A DNA stretch of 39,771 bases from a virus. The DNA is taken from the IMG/VR virus record IMGVR_UViG_3300009702_000584, positions 1-39,771 of that record; one strand, given 5' to 3'. The position numbers and the translations under genes are program-made. Below the pieces are notes generated by a model. That model saw only the letters and a list, made by a program, of their open reading frames with translations. It did not search any database and was not told the DNA's origin. Shown here one piece after another: positions 7,901 through 15,962 of the stretch; position 1 is the stretch's first letter, and each line of letters begins with the position of its first letter.

Positions 7901-10900
7901 GAAGAATCGACCCTCCGGGCTCGATGATGCGCCCGGACCGCACCAGGTCCGCGTATTCACGGTCCGCCTCTTCGAGTCTGCGCATGGTCTCCGACAGTCG
8001 ATCGGTCTCGGCGTTCTTGAGCCGCGGAGACAGTCTTCCATTGGGGCTCAGCATGCTGTGGTCTATATCCAGCCCACGAGCTGGCAGACCCTTCCGCTCG
8101 CGGTACTGCTCGCGTGTAAGCGTCTCAGGTGCACCGTCAAAGGTCGTCTGGTCTTCGACATCATCGGGCTTGGACTCACGGGCGATGCGGTCCTCACGCT
8201 CGAGCGGTGACTCCGAGCCGAATCCGAACCCTTGCTGCTTGCCTGTGATCTTTTTGAAGGTCCGCTGGCCGAAGATGCCCCGGTCGTCGTCGGGGTTCAG
8301 GGCGAATCGGAGTCCGTCTTCGTCGGTGGGTTGGCCGACTTCGCCTGGCGTTCCTCGAAAACGCGCTTCGTTCGTTCGTCCGCCCGTATGTCCAGGTTCT
8401 CCTGGTTGAGCGGGTGTTCGAGTTTGGTGTCCAATGGACGGGGATCGATCCGTCCGTCCCAGGAGGATTGGTTTTTCTCCATATTTGACATCGTTTGAGT
8501 AGGCCGAGTATGACTCAAAGCCTCCTCCTTCCTGTAGTTCATTATACACACTCGAAGGCCGATTTCCTACGGTATTCCACACATAATCCGGGTCTACGAA
8601 GCGTTTTGTGTCCGGGTTTTGGAACCGGGCGATCGCTCTTTGGACCGCGAGTTCCTTCGGCAGATGGACCAGAACGAGATGCACGCGATACCCGTTTCCT
8701 GCAAGAATTGTTTGCAGGTCTCGAATGGACGAACTTCTCCACCCGACCCTGGGAAGAACCATGTTGTCGCCATGTTCAATGGCCTTTTCCATCAACTTGT
8801 CTGCGATCGCCGAGGATTCTTCGTGGACGGCCATCGCACCAATTCCACCCTGATATTCCGGCAGCCGCTTCTTCGCTTCGTCCGAGTCCACGAGCAACCC
8901 TCCGACGGACTCAACCATCGGGTCTACGACGGTAGATTTGCCGGCGGCAGGTGGTCCGATCACAATGAACGCCTCGCGGTTCTTCACTCGAGCGCCAGTC
9001 CCATAGAGCGTCTCCAATATCTGCCGGCGTTTTTTCCTTCGCTTTGGTGTGTTGATCCGATCCGTGTGTGGTATGGACTGCAAACGCTTGCGGGCCTCCA
9101 CGATCTCTTTGGTGTCGAAGGGTGTCTTTGCACCTTCGGGCAGGTCCGGGTTCAACGCAAACCGCAACGCGAACGGGATTCCGTCGTCTGATTCGGGTGC
9201 GGGTTCGTTGGGCCCGAGCAGTTTCTCGCGGGGCCCTTGATTCAGGCCCTCTTCATGCAGCCGAGCCTCTTCGGTGTTGATTTGTGATGGAGTCTCGATC
9301 GCGCTCGTGTCATAACCACGATTGCGTTGGAGCGATCCCTTGTCCACAGGCAGGGTTTCGACGCCGCTCAGGTCAAATATCTGGCCTCCGCTTTCCGTGT
9401 CCAGGGCGATGACAAACCCATTGTCGTCGATCACGACGAACTCGTTGCCATTGAGGGTAAAAGTTGCTCCATCACGCAGTTTCGACGGATTCTCGACGAC
9501 ATCCCACTGTGAGCCCCAACGAGGCTGGCCCTTGTCAGCCCGGACATCCTTGCGCGTCGGCATGGTGTCACGCAGGTAGACCGCGATGAGTGCCTCGGGA
9601 CCACGACTCGAGAGCATGTTCGCATACTCAAGCGTCCGGGCCACATTTGCACCTTCGAGGTCGACGCGCTCGGCGACGATGGCGTTGCGTGTCTCTTTGG
9701 AGCCCGCCAAATACTGAATCTGTTCGACCATTGCATCGACGCCCACCTCGGCCAGATAATCGCTGCCTCGGGCCCCGGGCACATTGGTCTTGACAAACGA
9801 TCTCACCTGGAGTGGCAGGGACCCCATGGCCTCCTTGAGTTCGGTCGGCACCTTGCCCGCAAACGAGTAATCGGGGGCCGTCTTGTACTGGGCGGCGTCG
9901 TCCTTGTGATAATCCGTGTCGCCGTTGAGTTGGTCGTCGATCCCCATCTCGTAGCCGATGTCCGCGAGCACTCGTTCCATCCACTTGCGTGAGAAGTCCT
10001 GCGGGCGGCGCCTTCGGACCTTTGCACGCCTGCGGGGCCCCGGAATGGCCGTGTCGGGCGTCGCGGTGTCCGGGGTGCCCTGAGCCGTCTCGGGTGCCCG
10101 GGCGGCAGGAGACGCGGCCTCCTGGGCTTCCGGGGCTTGTTTTACTGAATCGCCGATTGTTGAAATAGCGGGTGGCGCTGTTTTAGTCGGCTGAACTATC
10201 GGGTTACTGTCAGTTGATGTCGGTTTAGTAGCAGACTCCGCCGCCTGGCGCCGGGCCTCCGGGCTCTCGATCTTCCCATTTCGGATATCTTCGAGGGTTT
10301 GGAGGGCCTGGCGAATTTGCAGGGCCGCGACCGCCCGCTGCTTCACCAGGTCGGGGCCTTCGAGCGGGGCCTTCCTGCCCTTGAACCCGGGCACCCCCAG
10401 GGCTCGCAGGGCTATGTGCAGCGCGTTGTAGAGCTTCTTGAAGTTCCCCGGATCACGACGGGCCAACTCGAGCAGGTAACTGGACTTCTGACCCTTCCGG
10501 GCAGCCCGAAGACTCTTCTTCTCAGCCCTGAGCAGGAGACCTGTGACCTCCTCGGCAGTGACCGCGACGGCTTCGCTTCGGAGATGATCAGGCTTGATAT
10601 CTAGTCCAGTCACCTCCTTGTATTTGCCTTGATAGAACGCGGCCGCATCACGGTACAGGTCGGGAGCGGAATCCGCCAGATCATCATGAAGCTGTTGCCA
10701 AAGTGCGGGTTCGTTGTATTCGAGGGTATGCGTTACTTCGTGAAACAGAACCGCACTTTTTTTAGTCTTCGGGTCTGCATCTCGATTGATGATGATCGCG
10801 TTTGGAGCATCCTCCGGTGCAGCCCCGGTAATCGTTGATTCGGCCCCTAATCGAGCCCAGTAAATCGTGGAGCCATATCGACTTGCCTGATCGCTGAGTC

Positions 10901-13061
10901 TCTTTTCAAGTCTGCCTCTTGGCGTTGTTTCTGTTCCTTGCGCAACCACTTCGGGATCAAGACCTTCAAGCCGAGCGATTCGGCCCATTTTATTCTGAAC
11001 TTCTCGAATTTCGTCGGCAGGCGTAAGCACCCTCCGGCTAGCGGGTCGTTGTGCCTCTCGAACCACTTCAGGTCCGTTTCCAGCCGCAGCTGCTCTGCTG
11101 GGCTCATCGGCTGTAACTTGCCCTGTGCCTTGAGTTTGGCTGCCCGGTCCTTGATTGCCTGGTCCCGCTGTTCCCGGGTCATTGGCTGGGGTTTCGGGGG
11201 ATCCGGCTGTCTGGGCGATGCCTGCATCACCCGAGTCTACCGGAACCACCGCCAACTGGTCAACAGGAATCCCGACGGTTTCGCCGGCGAGGATGGCAAA
11301 CTCGCCGTCCGGGCTGGTCCACACGACCTCCTTGGGGCCATCATCCAGGGGGTTTCCCTTGCGATCGAAGGCCTGGACCACCGATCCTTCCACAACCTGT
11401 CCACCGGTGCCTGGTCGGAGGATTTCGCTTGCAACAACCCCGCCTGGCCCGGTAGGCTGGGTTCCATGCGCCCGGGTCCCAGTATCCGATCTCTGGTTTT
11501 CAACACCTTGATCGGCATTCTGATTGTCGTGCTGTCCCTCTTCGCCTTGGCCGACCTCTGGAATGGAGCCTACCAGCGTTTCGGCCCCCTCTTTACCTGG
11601 GGCAACCTGCTCCGCGCTCTGTTGTTCCTGCCCGGCTCCATGATTGTGTTCGTCCCTTTCTCTAGGATGTACGCGTTCTTCAACCCCCCCAACGGACGTC
11701 GCGGCGAGTGGGCCGATGTCATTTCTGTCGGCATCGCCTTTGTCGGTTTTTCGAGCGCCTTCTTCCTTTCGGCTTATATTCTCTTCTTCTACTGGCGCTG
11801 ACTCAACGGCATCGAGCCAATCGCTCGATGACTTGTAAGTTGCGGGGTTGACGAGGGTTCCGGCGGTAGACACGCCTCCGCCGAGCATGGCTCCGACGAT
11901 GAACTCCTGTTTCATGCGATCGAGGTTGTTCCATTCCTGTTGGAACCGTTCCCAGTCGCCGCTGGCCCAGTCGAGCATGGCTTGGCCGAGGATGCCCTGC
12001 AGAACTTCCGTACCACCCTCGACGAACGCTGCGTGTCCGATGCGTGCGACCTTGCTCAGGACCCGCTTGGATATCGTCTCCGCGGCCTTCCGCACTGTTT
12101 TCGAGAACACCCGGTTGAGTCCGGTTGCACGAAGAACTGTGCTCATACCGACCATTTCGAGTATTCCAGAGCCCACGCCGTAGAGCGCACCGGCAGCGCT
12201 CGCCCGGTCCTTGGCCTCTTTCTCGTCATAACCCTTGGCCACCAGGTCTTCATAAGTCTGGACGGTCTGGCTGGTCGCCTCGGTCGCACCCAGGTACATC
12301 ATGGACGCGGAAACGGCCCCCACTGGACCGCCAACGAGCCCGCCTGCGGTTGCTGTCCCGATGGCACCGACGAAGTGTGGTGTTGAAGCCGCTGTTTGCT
12401 CGATGTATCCGGCGAGCCCCTGGGATGGTACATAGGGAAGCCTCGCCCCGATCTCAGCGGCTCCCTTTCGTGTATTCATACCCCACTCAACCATGCGTTC
12501 CTGAAGGGTTTGCTGGTGTGCCCGGGCCCGGGCGAGTCGATCCTCGTCGGCGATCGCGGCATCGAAATCCAGGGGCGTTTCTCCGGTCAGGTCGGTCAAC
12601 CCAACCGACCGCAACTGATCGTCTCCACCCATGGAAAGTCCGCCAGACCGGCGCATCGCGATCGGGGTGAGTGCCGTCGCGGATGCCTGTGCGGTGTCCA
12701 TCCCGGCGTCGATCGCGGCGGCTCCCTGGATCGCGGCTCCTCCCGCCGTGACACCGACTGTATCGATCAGTCCCTGTTTGCCGAATGATGCAGTCTTGCG
12801 CATGGAACCCGTGTACACCTTCTCGAACGCCTGGTCCACGAGGTCATCGATCCGGTCCCGTGGTCGCATCTCAACGGGTTCTGCGACCGTGTCCAGGTCC
12901 GCGAGGTCCACAAGCTCCATCGAACTCAGACCCTTGCCGCCGCCGCCGCCAAGACTCAGGCCCTGGGCCCGCCTCTGGATCGTTTCGTCCGGGGTGATGC
13001 CCGGGTCCGCCTCGATGGCCTTGCGGTATTCGGCCTCGATAAGGCTGTCGATGGTGCTCAT
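4908..13061 (-). CDS. Giant polyvalent phage protein (2,717 aa): metallopeptidase-like, zeta-toxin-like and LPD38-like regions
   Basis: One uninterrupted frame with several regions. Residues about 195-330 are Gly/Ala-rich with hydrophobic stretches that could insert in a membrane. About 400-540 is a Glu/Gln/Asp-rich linker. HEVTH at 774-778 is a zinc-metallopeptidase HExxH motif, followed by an acidic helix. A region of unknown type spans about 1010-1270. A Walker A loop GPPAAGKST at 1369-1377, with LVDSDEAKK behind it, fits a zeta-toxin/nucleotide-kinase domain (about 1360-1540). A block with DIDHSMLSPNGRLS starts near 1645. The C-terminal part (about 1850-2650), with YLHARHAGERNAYIA and a hydrophobic segment near 2375-2390, resembles the LPD38 family of polyvalent proteins. 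Such proteins are thought to enter the host with phage DNA and protect it. It is the last gene of the virion operon, after two internal virion proteins. An RBS (AGGAG) precedes ATG 13061, and the gene ends with TAG. Confidence 0.85.
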   Translation of the reverse strand: MSTIDSLIEAEYRKAIEADPGITPDETIQRRAQGLSLGGGGGKGLSSMELVDLADLDTVAEPVEMRPRDRIDDLVDQAFEKVYTGSMRKTASFGKQGLIDTVGVTAGGAAIQGAAAIDAGMDTAQASATALTPIAMRRSGGLSMGGDDQLRSVGLTDLTGETPLDFDAAIADEDRLARARAHQQTLQERMVEWGMNTRKGAAEIGARLPYVPSQGLAGYIEQTAASTPHFVGAIGTATAGGLVGGPVGAVSASMMYLGATEATSQTVQTYEDLVAKGYDEKEAKDRASAAGALYGVGSGILEMVGMSTVLRATGLNRVFSKTVRKAAETISKRVLSKVARIGHAAFVEGGTEVLQGILGQAMLDWASGDWERFQQEWNNLDRMKQEFIVGAMLGGGVSTAGTLVNPATYKSSSDWLDAVESAPVEEENISRKEEGARKTDKGDADRNDIGPLAATSVGGVEERVHPRERDEHNHGAGQEQQSAEQVAPGKEGAETLVGSIPEVGQGEEGQHDNQNADQGVENQRSDTGTRAHGTQPTGPGGVVASEILRPGTGGQVVEGSVVQAFDRKGNPLDDGPKEVVWTSPDGEFAILAGETVGIPVDQLAVVPVDSGDAGIAQTAGSPETPANDPGTAGPGNQGPGSQTQGTGQVTADEPSRAAAAGNGPEVVREAQRPASRRVLTPADEIREVQNKMGRIARLEGLDPEVVAQGTETTPRGRLEKRLSDQASRYGSTIYWARLGAESTITGAAPEDAPNAIIINRDADPKTKKSAVLFHEVTHTLEYNEPALWQQLHDDLADSAPDLYRDAAAFYQGKYKEVTGLDIKPDHLRSEAVAVTAEEVTGLLLRAEKKSLRAARKGQKSSYLLELARRDPGNFKKLYNALHIALRALGVPGFKGRKAPLEGPDLVKQRAVAALQIRQALQTLEDIRNGKIESPEARRQAAESATKPTSTDSNPIVQPTKTAPPAISTIGDSVKQAPEAQEAASPAARAPETAQGTPDTATPDTAIPGPRRRAKVRRRRPQDFSRKWMERVLADIGYEMGIDDQLNGDTDYHKDDAAQYKTAPDYSFAGKVPTELKEAMGSLPLQVRSFVKTNVPGARGSDYLAEVGVDAMVEQIQYLAGSKETRNAIVAERVDLEGANVARTLEYANMLSSRGPEALIAVYLRDTMPTRKDVRADKGQPRWGSQWDVVENPSKLRDGATFTLNGNEFVVIDDNGFVIALDTESGGQIFDLSGVETLPVDKGSLQRNRGYDTSAIETPSQINTEEARLHEEGLNQGPREKLLGPNEPAPESDDGIPFALRFALNPDLPEGAKTPFDTKEIVEARKRLQSIPHTDRINTPKRRKKRRQILETLYGTGARVKNREAFIVIGPPAAGKSTVVDPMVESVGGLLVDSDEAKKRLPEYQGGIGAMAVHEESSAIADKLMEKAIEHGDNMVLPRVGWRSSSIRDLQTILAGNGYRVHLVLVHLPKELAVQRAIARFQNPDTKRFVDPDYVWNTVGNRPSSVYNELQEGGGFESYSAYSNDVKYGEKPILLGRTDRSPSIGHQTRTPAQPGEPGHTGGRTNEARFRGTPGEVGQPTDEDGLRFALNPDDDRGIFGQRTFKKITGKQQGFGFGSESPLEREDRIARESKPDDVEDQTTFDGAPETLTREQYRERKGLPARGLDIDHSMLSPNGRLSPRLKNAETDRLSETMRRLEEADREYADLVRSGRIIEPGGSILRQDSEARATKRKILQDRIEEYKRLGMGKRGTIKPSFQRAIDEFQTELDSLDDTLFALGDDDKKKVPGIPLTGRQVPIKDAGRRKTYNPVEGRRPTPGVSEDPEFLDTGYTLPVEGRAKKAQRIIQDEIVRLKDVQDEIVRQGGTIDAYEANDAYHTEERSHGIISEELSRIDRQFKKPIRDQITQEKLTRDEVDQYLHARHAGERNAYIAKINPRFRAQGMSGSGMATSEARAIIAEYASLGKLKALERVAQKFDLLNEEKLRIQLESGLISQEEFDSFKIYKAYAPLKGPDGSAVGERQGSAGKGIDTRGRENERSLGRITKPESILATAFGDINRAVMRSERLRVWQSFYKFVQDNPDPKLWKIDHPEIKPSFNEKTGIVEYGVDPRWKEADEVLAGKIDGKPVHITLGDPLLARGLKRLGNREINGFLRMLGRGTRLMGNLRTALDPQFAPKNLARDVQTAYFNADARGVPGVRPLRGIPAKVIPALNGSWKAIRDPEGATGEWVDHYREYVSHGGQAGFWSFQSVEDQAKALDWLLKSEGPGTINRLRRRLILLKVLIEDINKAVESASRLTTYVEHRRAGLSPNEASSRAKNATVNFNRRGEWSASIGSAFMFFNASIQGNFEVVKSIRSNPKQGAKLVAARIASKTMGLGAILYILNFLFAGEDDDGVNEWIKIPDYEKAMNTIVMLPDGNRIKFPQAYGYNVLQGAGSDAMAVMLGHKTPVQAAVSMSANAAGAFSPIGVSGGGENPSIMAVQTIMPDVLTPLIEQATNTNWYGASISPRKPPFGADVPDSQLAYKGTPKWAKEVAELLNAATGGDDVRPGAVDVSPEIIENYLDFLGGGPWRLLKQTMGVVVNSIEGKATPVREVPFLRSFYGTTDPYFARKTFYQNQTDLTNAMGWIKSYEETDRVGEAEKTREMFSTVLSVEDELKRYRKVISEMRMTGEDSDAKTADRLMREANRLVNSTKKGERSETPLLDEHAPPGRRTRRRGP
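7483..7531 (-). repeat. 30-base direct duplication inside the polyvalent-protein gene
   Basis: The 19-base string CGGACAATCTCGTCCTGGA occurs twice, starting about 30 bases apart near 7,483 and 7,513. In the protein this gives VQDEIV twice, ten residues apart, in a coiled-coil-like helix. It looks like a recent in-frame duplication. Confidence 0.7.
11466..11801 (+). CDS. Candidate three-helix membrane protein nested antisense in the polyvalent-protein gene
   Basis: ATG 11466 opens 111 residues on the strand opposite to the polyvalent gene. Three hydrophobic segments are evident: about 8-30 (SLVFNTLIGILIVVLSLFAL), 46-66 (LLRALLFLPGSMIVFVPF) and 83-109 (WADVISVGIAFVGFSSAF). Arg residues lie before helix 1 and in the NPPNGRRGEW loop. 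By my hand count about three quarters of its codons end in G or C, against about half for the polyvalent frame over the same bases, where that protein is only a Glu/Gln/Asp-rich linker. This suggests that the plus strand is coding here. The caveat is that the second codon positions of the two frames pair, so a charged linker automatically mirrors as hydrophobic. No clear ribosome site or promoter is seen. Confidence 0.4.
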   Translation: MRPGPSIRSLVFNTLIGILIVVLSLFALADLWNGAYQRFGPLFTWGNLLRALLFLPGSMIVFVPFSRMYAFFNPPNGRRGEWADVISVGIAFVGFSSAFFLSAYILFFYWR

Positions 13062-13064
13062 GGT

Positions 13065-14405
13065 CTACTCCTCGACACCGGCGGCCCTCAGGACCTGCCG
13101 CATCGCTCGCCTGAACTCAGCCTTGCCGTCCATGCTTCGAGGGTTGATGCCCTTGTTCCGCATCATCCGCAGGACCATATTGGTGGCTTCCTTGATCTTG
13201 TCCTGGTCCGAGTCCAGGTCCTGGAGCCGCGTGCCGACAACCCGCAGTGATTGGTCTGCGAGCGAGCGTGGTGCTCTTTTGGCAACAGGCACCATCGCTG
13301 TCTTGTCGTCGCCGGTGCCTTTGGCCCCAGGCGCGGGCTGGTCTTTGGTCCCGGGCGCAAGCACGGCACCGGGCTGGCCACCGCTCAGCTGGCGGAGCTG
13401 GTTGACAATATTCTTGATCTGTTCATCGCTTGGAATCCAACCGCCACCAACGGCATCGAGGAGCTTCTTGAGCGGACCGGCAGGTACGCCGAGTTGCCGC
13501 GCGATTTGCATCGTCGGGTCTCGTGACTCTTCGATCGCATCACCGACCGCCTTCCATGCCGTCTTGAAGTCTGCGCCCTCCTCCCCCGCTCGGTATGCCT
13601 CAATCGCTGTCATCGCCTGGGCGAACAGCGTCGGGCTCGCTCCTTGAAGCGTGGCTGCTTGCTGCGTGAGTCCGTCTGCCTGTTGCTCCCGAATCTGCTC
13701 GGCCGAATGCTTCTCGATCGCCTTTTCCTCGATCTCGACCAGGCGTGCCATAACCTTTTTCGCGTTATCCGGATCAACGGCCAGTTCGGCTCGCATCATC
13801 TCGGCCATCTGCTCGGCGGGTCCTGGCACCACAGCCCCGTCAGGTCCAGCGGTCTGAGAGGGTGGGCCGAAAAAGCCACTGGTGTACATGCGTTCGATTC
13901 GGCCACCGGCGGCCTCGACAGCCTGTTCTCTGGCCTTGACATCCTTGAGGCTTTCCAGTACCACAGAGAGCGCCACCGGGCTGGCGGCTGATACATCCAC
14001 GCCATCGAGGGCAGACGGGTCGAGCTTGTTGATTTGATCGACGACAAGCGCCCGGTCAGCATCGCCGCCCGCCTGGGCCTGGGCCCGGGCCTGGGCTTCG
14101 ATCTTCCGATCCTCCCGCTGCCATTCAAACTTTGTTTTTTGCAGGTCGCCCGATTCCTGCGCCATTTTGGACCGTTCGACCTTGAGCGTGTTCTCAAACT
14201 CTTGCTGTTTACGATTCTGCTCATCGAGCCGTGCCTGTCGATCGAGCGCCTCTTGCTCCCGGTCGCGGGCTTCCTGGTCTCGTTTCTCCTGCTCGGCCTT
14301 GGCTTGCTGGGCTTCGAGCCCGTCACTGGCACCGCGCAGTGTTGCTGCGCGCACCATGATGTCCGAGACCTTCGAGCTCGCGCCGCCATCAAACACTGTC
14401 GGCAT
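13065..14405 (-). CDS. Coiled-coil internal virion protein (putative)
   Basis: A 446-residue protein without a recognised family. Residues about 30-115 are a long charged coiled coil rich in Glu, Gln, Arg and Lys (EAQQAKAEQEKRDQEARDRE-like). The middle is helical, Ala/Asp/Glu-rich with a GFFGPPSQTAGPDG insert near 175. About 330-375 is a Pro/Gly/Lys linker, and the end is basic and helical. It stands between the 220-residue internal-virion-like protein and the polyvalent protein, the position of ejected internal proteins in short-tailed phages, so a role in the capsid core or DNA ejection is inferred from place and composition. AGGAGG precedes ATG 14405 at good spacing. Three bases separate it from the next gene. 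Confidence 0.7.
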   Translation of the reverse strand: MPTVFDGGASSKVSDIMVRAATLRGASDGLEAQQAKAEQEKRDQEARDREQEALDRQARLDEQNRKQQEFENTLKVERSKMAQESGDLQKTKFEWQREDRKIEAQARAQAQAGGDADRALVVDQINKLDPSALDGVDVSAASPVALSVVLESLKDVKAREQAVEAAGGRIERMYTSGFFGPPSQTAGPDGAVVPGPAEQMAEMMRAELAVDPDNAKKVMARLVEIEEKAIEKHSAEQIREQQADGLTQQAATLQGASPTLFAQAMTAIEAYRAGEEGADFKTAWKAVGDAIEESRDPTMQIARQLGVPAGPLKKLLDAVGGGWIPSDEQIKNIVNQLRQLSGGQPGAVLAPGTKDQPAPGAKGTGDDKTAMVPVAKRAPRSLADQSLRVVGTRLQDLDSDQDKIKEATNMVLRMMRNKGINPRSMDGKAEFRRAMRQVLRAAGVEE

Positions 14406-14418
14406 GACTGCCTCCTAC

Positions 14419-15081
14419 CTACCCGAAGAGTGAACCGATGAGCCCTGGAATCATCCCGCCAATTTGTCCGCCGAGTTTGCTCCCCGAAGCCGCGCCAGCC
14501 GCCCGCCCCGCCTGCCAGCTTTGCGTCCCCTGATTCGACTGGTTGAGCAGCTGGGCAATCAGCGTCTGAAGTGTGTTCGACTCGGCCCCGAATCTCTGCG
14601 TCTGAATCGAAGCCTCCGAGCCAAGCAGCCCCGTTCGGGCCGCCCCGGTTCGGGCCGCCGCCTGAGCCTGCAATGACCCGATCGACTCGTTGAACCGATT
14701 GAGAGATCGCGTGGTGTCCGCCCGGACCCCGCGCTGAACGCCGTCAGTTGCCGTGGTCTGGTACAGCCCTCGTTTCTGCATGCTCGCATTGGCGGCCGCA
14801 ACACCCTGCTTCTCGCGGTTGAGGATGTCCTTTCGGCCCTGCCGACCAATCGTTTTGATCGACGATTCCGCCCGTGCGAAGTCGCCCATGACCTGCTTGG
14901 TACGGTCGGCAAGGATGCCCTCAGCGGCGCTGAACCGCTGCTTGAGCAGTTGCCGGAGCTCATCGGAGTATTGACCCGCCTGGTCATACAGCCCCTGATA
15001 CGGGTTCGTGCTCGAGCCACCCCCGAGGATGCCGCCCAGGAATGATCCGCCCGCTGAAAGAAGTGGTCCCCAAATAGACAT
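14419..15081 (-). CDS. Internal virion / DNA-ejection protein (putative)
   Basis: 220 residues. The start MSIWGPLLSAGGSFLGGILGG is a glycine-zipper-like hydrophobic stretch, and the C-terminus (GSKLGGQIGGMIPGLIGSLFG) is another. The region between is helical and Gln/Ala/Arg-rich. Two amphipathic Gly-rich ends around a helical body are typical of small internal virion proteins of podoviruses that are ejected and insert in the host envelope. I see no sequence motif that proves this. It is followed after 13 bases by the coiled-coil protein and then the polyvalent protein, so the three may form one ejection set. A GAGG is close before ATG 15081. Confidence 0.68.
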   Translation of the reverse strand: MSIWGPLLSAGGSFLGGILGGGSSTNPYQGLYDQAGQYSDELRQLLKQRFSAAEGILADRTKQVMGDFARAESSIKTIGRQGRKDILNREKQGVAAANASMQKRGLYQTTATDGVQRGVRADTTRSLNRFNESIGSLQAQAAARTGAARTGLLGSEASIQTQRFGAESNTLQTLIAQLLNQSNQGTQSWQAGRAAGAASGSKLGGQIGGMIPGLIGSLFG

Positions 15082-15083
15082 GC

Positions 15084-15437
15084 CTACCTCACAATCCCCT
15101 GCGCTTGCAGGTCCGAAATCAGTGTCCCGAGCACATCGGCCAGTTCGGCCGTGCTCGTGCTATCGGCGTCCAGGCTCCGGGTCGGTGACACATTGGCGAC
15201 CGTATAGGTTGCGGTCGTTTGCCCGCTTGCCGTTGTTACTCGACCGTCTCCGTCAAAGGTCAATCCGGAGCCAAGGAGCACGATGAGCTGGCCGCGGGTG
15301 TCGAGCCCGAGGCCCTTGCCGTAAAGCTGGTCGGAGCGCAGGTCGATCTGGTTCGAGCGCCGCGATCGCGGGTCGCCGCTGCCGATGGCCAACGAAGACC
15401 GGGACTTTCCAGTGATCCCCCTTGTCTGTTTAGCCAC
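15084..15437 (-). CDS. Phage virion-associated hypothetical protein
   Basis: 117 residues if translation starts at GTG 15437, which has GGAGG nine bases upstream and gives MAKQTRGITGKSR. An ATG at 15458, overlapping the gene before, would add seven residues. The N-terminus is basic. The middle (GLTFDGDGRVTTAS) looks like a short beta repeat as in fibre or spike stems. The end reads STAELADVLGTLISDLQA, an amphipathic helix that I recall at the C-terminus of many phage virion proteins of unknown role. It lies between the nozzle module and the internal proteins, so a virion role is likely. Nothing more specific can be supported. Confidence 0.65.
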   Translation of the reverse strand: MAKQTRGITGKSRSSLAIGSGDPRSRRSNQIDLRSDQLYGKGLGLDTRGQLIVLLGSGLTFDGDGRVTTASGQTTATYTVANVSPTRSLDADSTSTAELADVLGTLISDLQAQGIVR

Positions 15438-15738
15438 TGGCAGCATCCTCCGTTTCATAGATCACGCGCTCATAGGTTGCCTCGAAGATGTCCGGTTTGC
15501 ATGGGTAGTACTCACCACGGACACCCCTGATGATCCAGTCACCAACTGAGGCTTTCGTTTCGCCCCCAGGTGTGACCATGTAGACACTTCGGTCTGCAAA
15601 CCGAAACGGATATGGCTTGGGCTCCTGGCCGACCGTGTATGGGATGCCAAACACCCCATACAACTCCTCGCAGGTCATGAGGTGCTCGAACTGAACGGCC
15701 TCGATCACCACTGGTTTTTTACGAAACTTCGCCATCAT
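15430..15738 (-). CDS. Conserved phage hypothetical protein (MAKFRKKPVVIEAVQF type)
   Basis: 102 residues starting at ATG 15738, which overlaps the previous stop as ATGA; an ATG at 15735 is equally possible. The start (AKFRKKPVVIEAVQF) and the block PGGETKASVGDWIIRGVRGE...PCKPDIFEATYE are the hallmark of a small family found in very many tailed phages, always of unknown function. The family is small and beta-rich, without catalytic motifs. Its presence within the virion operon is unusual only in that relatives often lie among early genes. Recognition is from memory. Confidence 0.8.
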   Translation of the reverse strand: MMAKFRKKPVVIEAVQFEHLMTCEELYGVFGIPYTVGQEPKPYPFRFADRSVYMVTPGGETKASVGDWIIRGVRGEYYPCKPDIFEATYERVIYETEDAASG

Positions 15739-15962
15739 GGACATTCTTTCATACGCAGGAATCGATAGATGCTTCGGCTGTTGCCGAAACGCAAGCAGTG
15801 TTGACGGCAGTAATAAGCCTTCCTGCCTTCATGCCAGCCGTAAAACAGGAGTCGAAAGAATACCTGTGATCGGGTGAGAGGTTTCCTGGCGATCACCTGC
15901 TCGTGGGTTGCCCAGCATAACCAGCAACGAATCGACCAAAATGTTTCCAATGAGATATTCAT
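15735..15962 (-). CDS. Small cysteine-rich protein, possible zinc knuckle
   Basis: 75 residues from ATG 15962, which overlaps the nozzle stop (ATGA) and has GGAAGGG just before it. The sequence is basic and aromatic. Cys pairs occur in CWLC near residue 11-14 and in YYCRQHC near 51-55, giving a possible two-part zinc site. No family is recognised. It is translated with the nozzle gene and the next small gene, so it may be a virion or assembly accessory. Confidence 0.6.
   Translation of the reverse strand: MNISLETFWSIRCWLCWATHEQVIARKPLTRSQVFFRLLFYGWHEGRKAYYCRQHCLRFGNSRSIYRFLRMKECP

Noticed and set aside
7299-8210. Plus-strand frame of 303 codons inside the polyvalent gene
   Set aside because: Hydrophobic and basic blocks match the mirror of charged helices. 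Unlike 11466-11801 the minus frame here holds recognisable conserved sequence.
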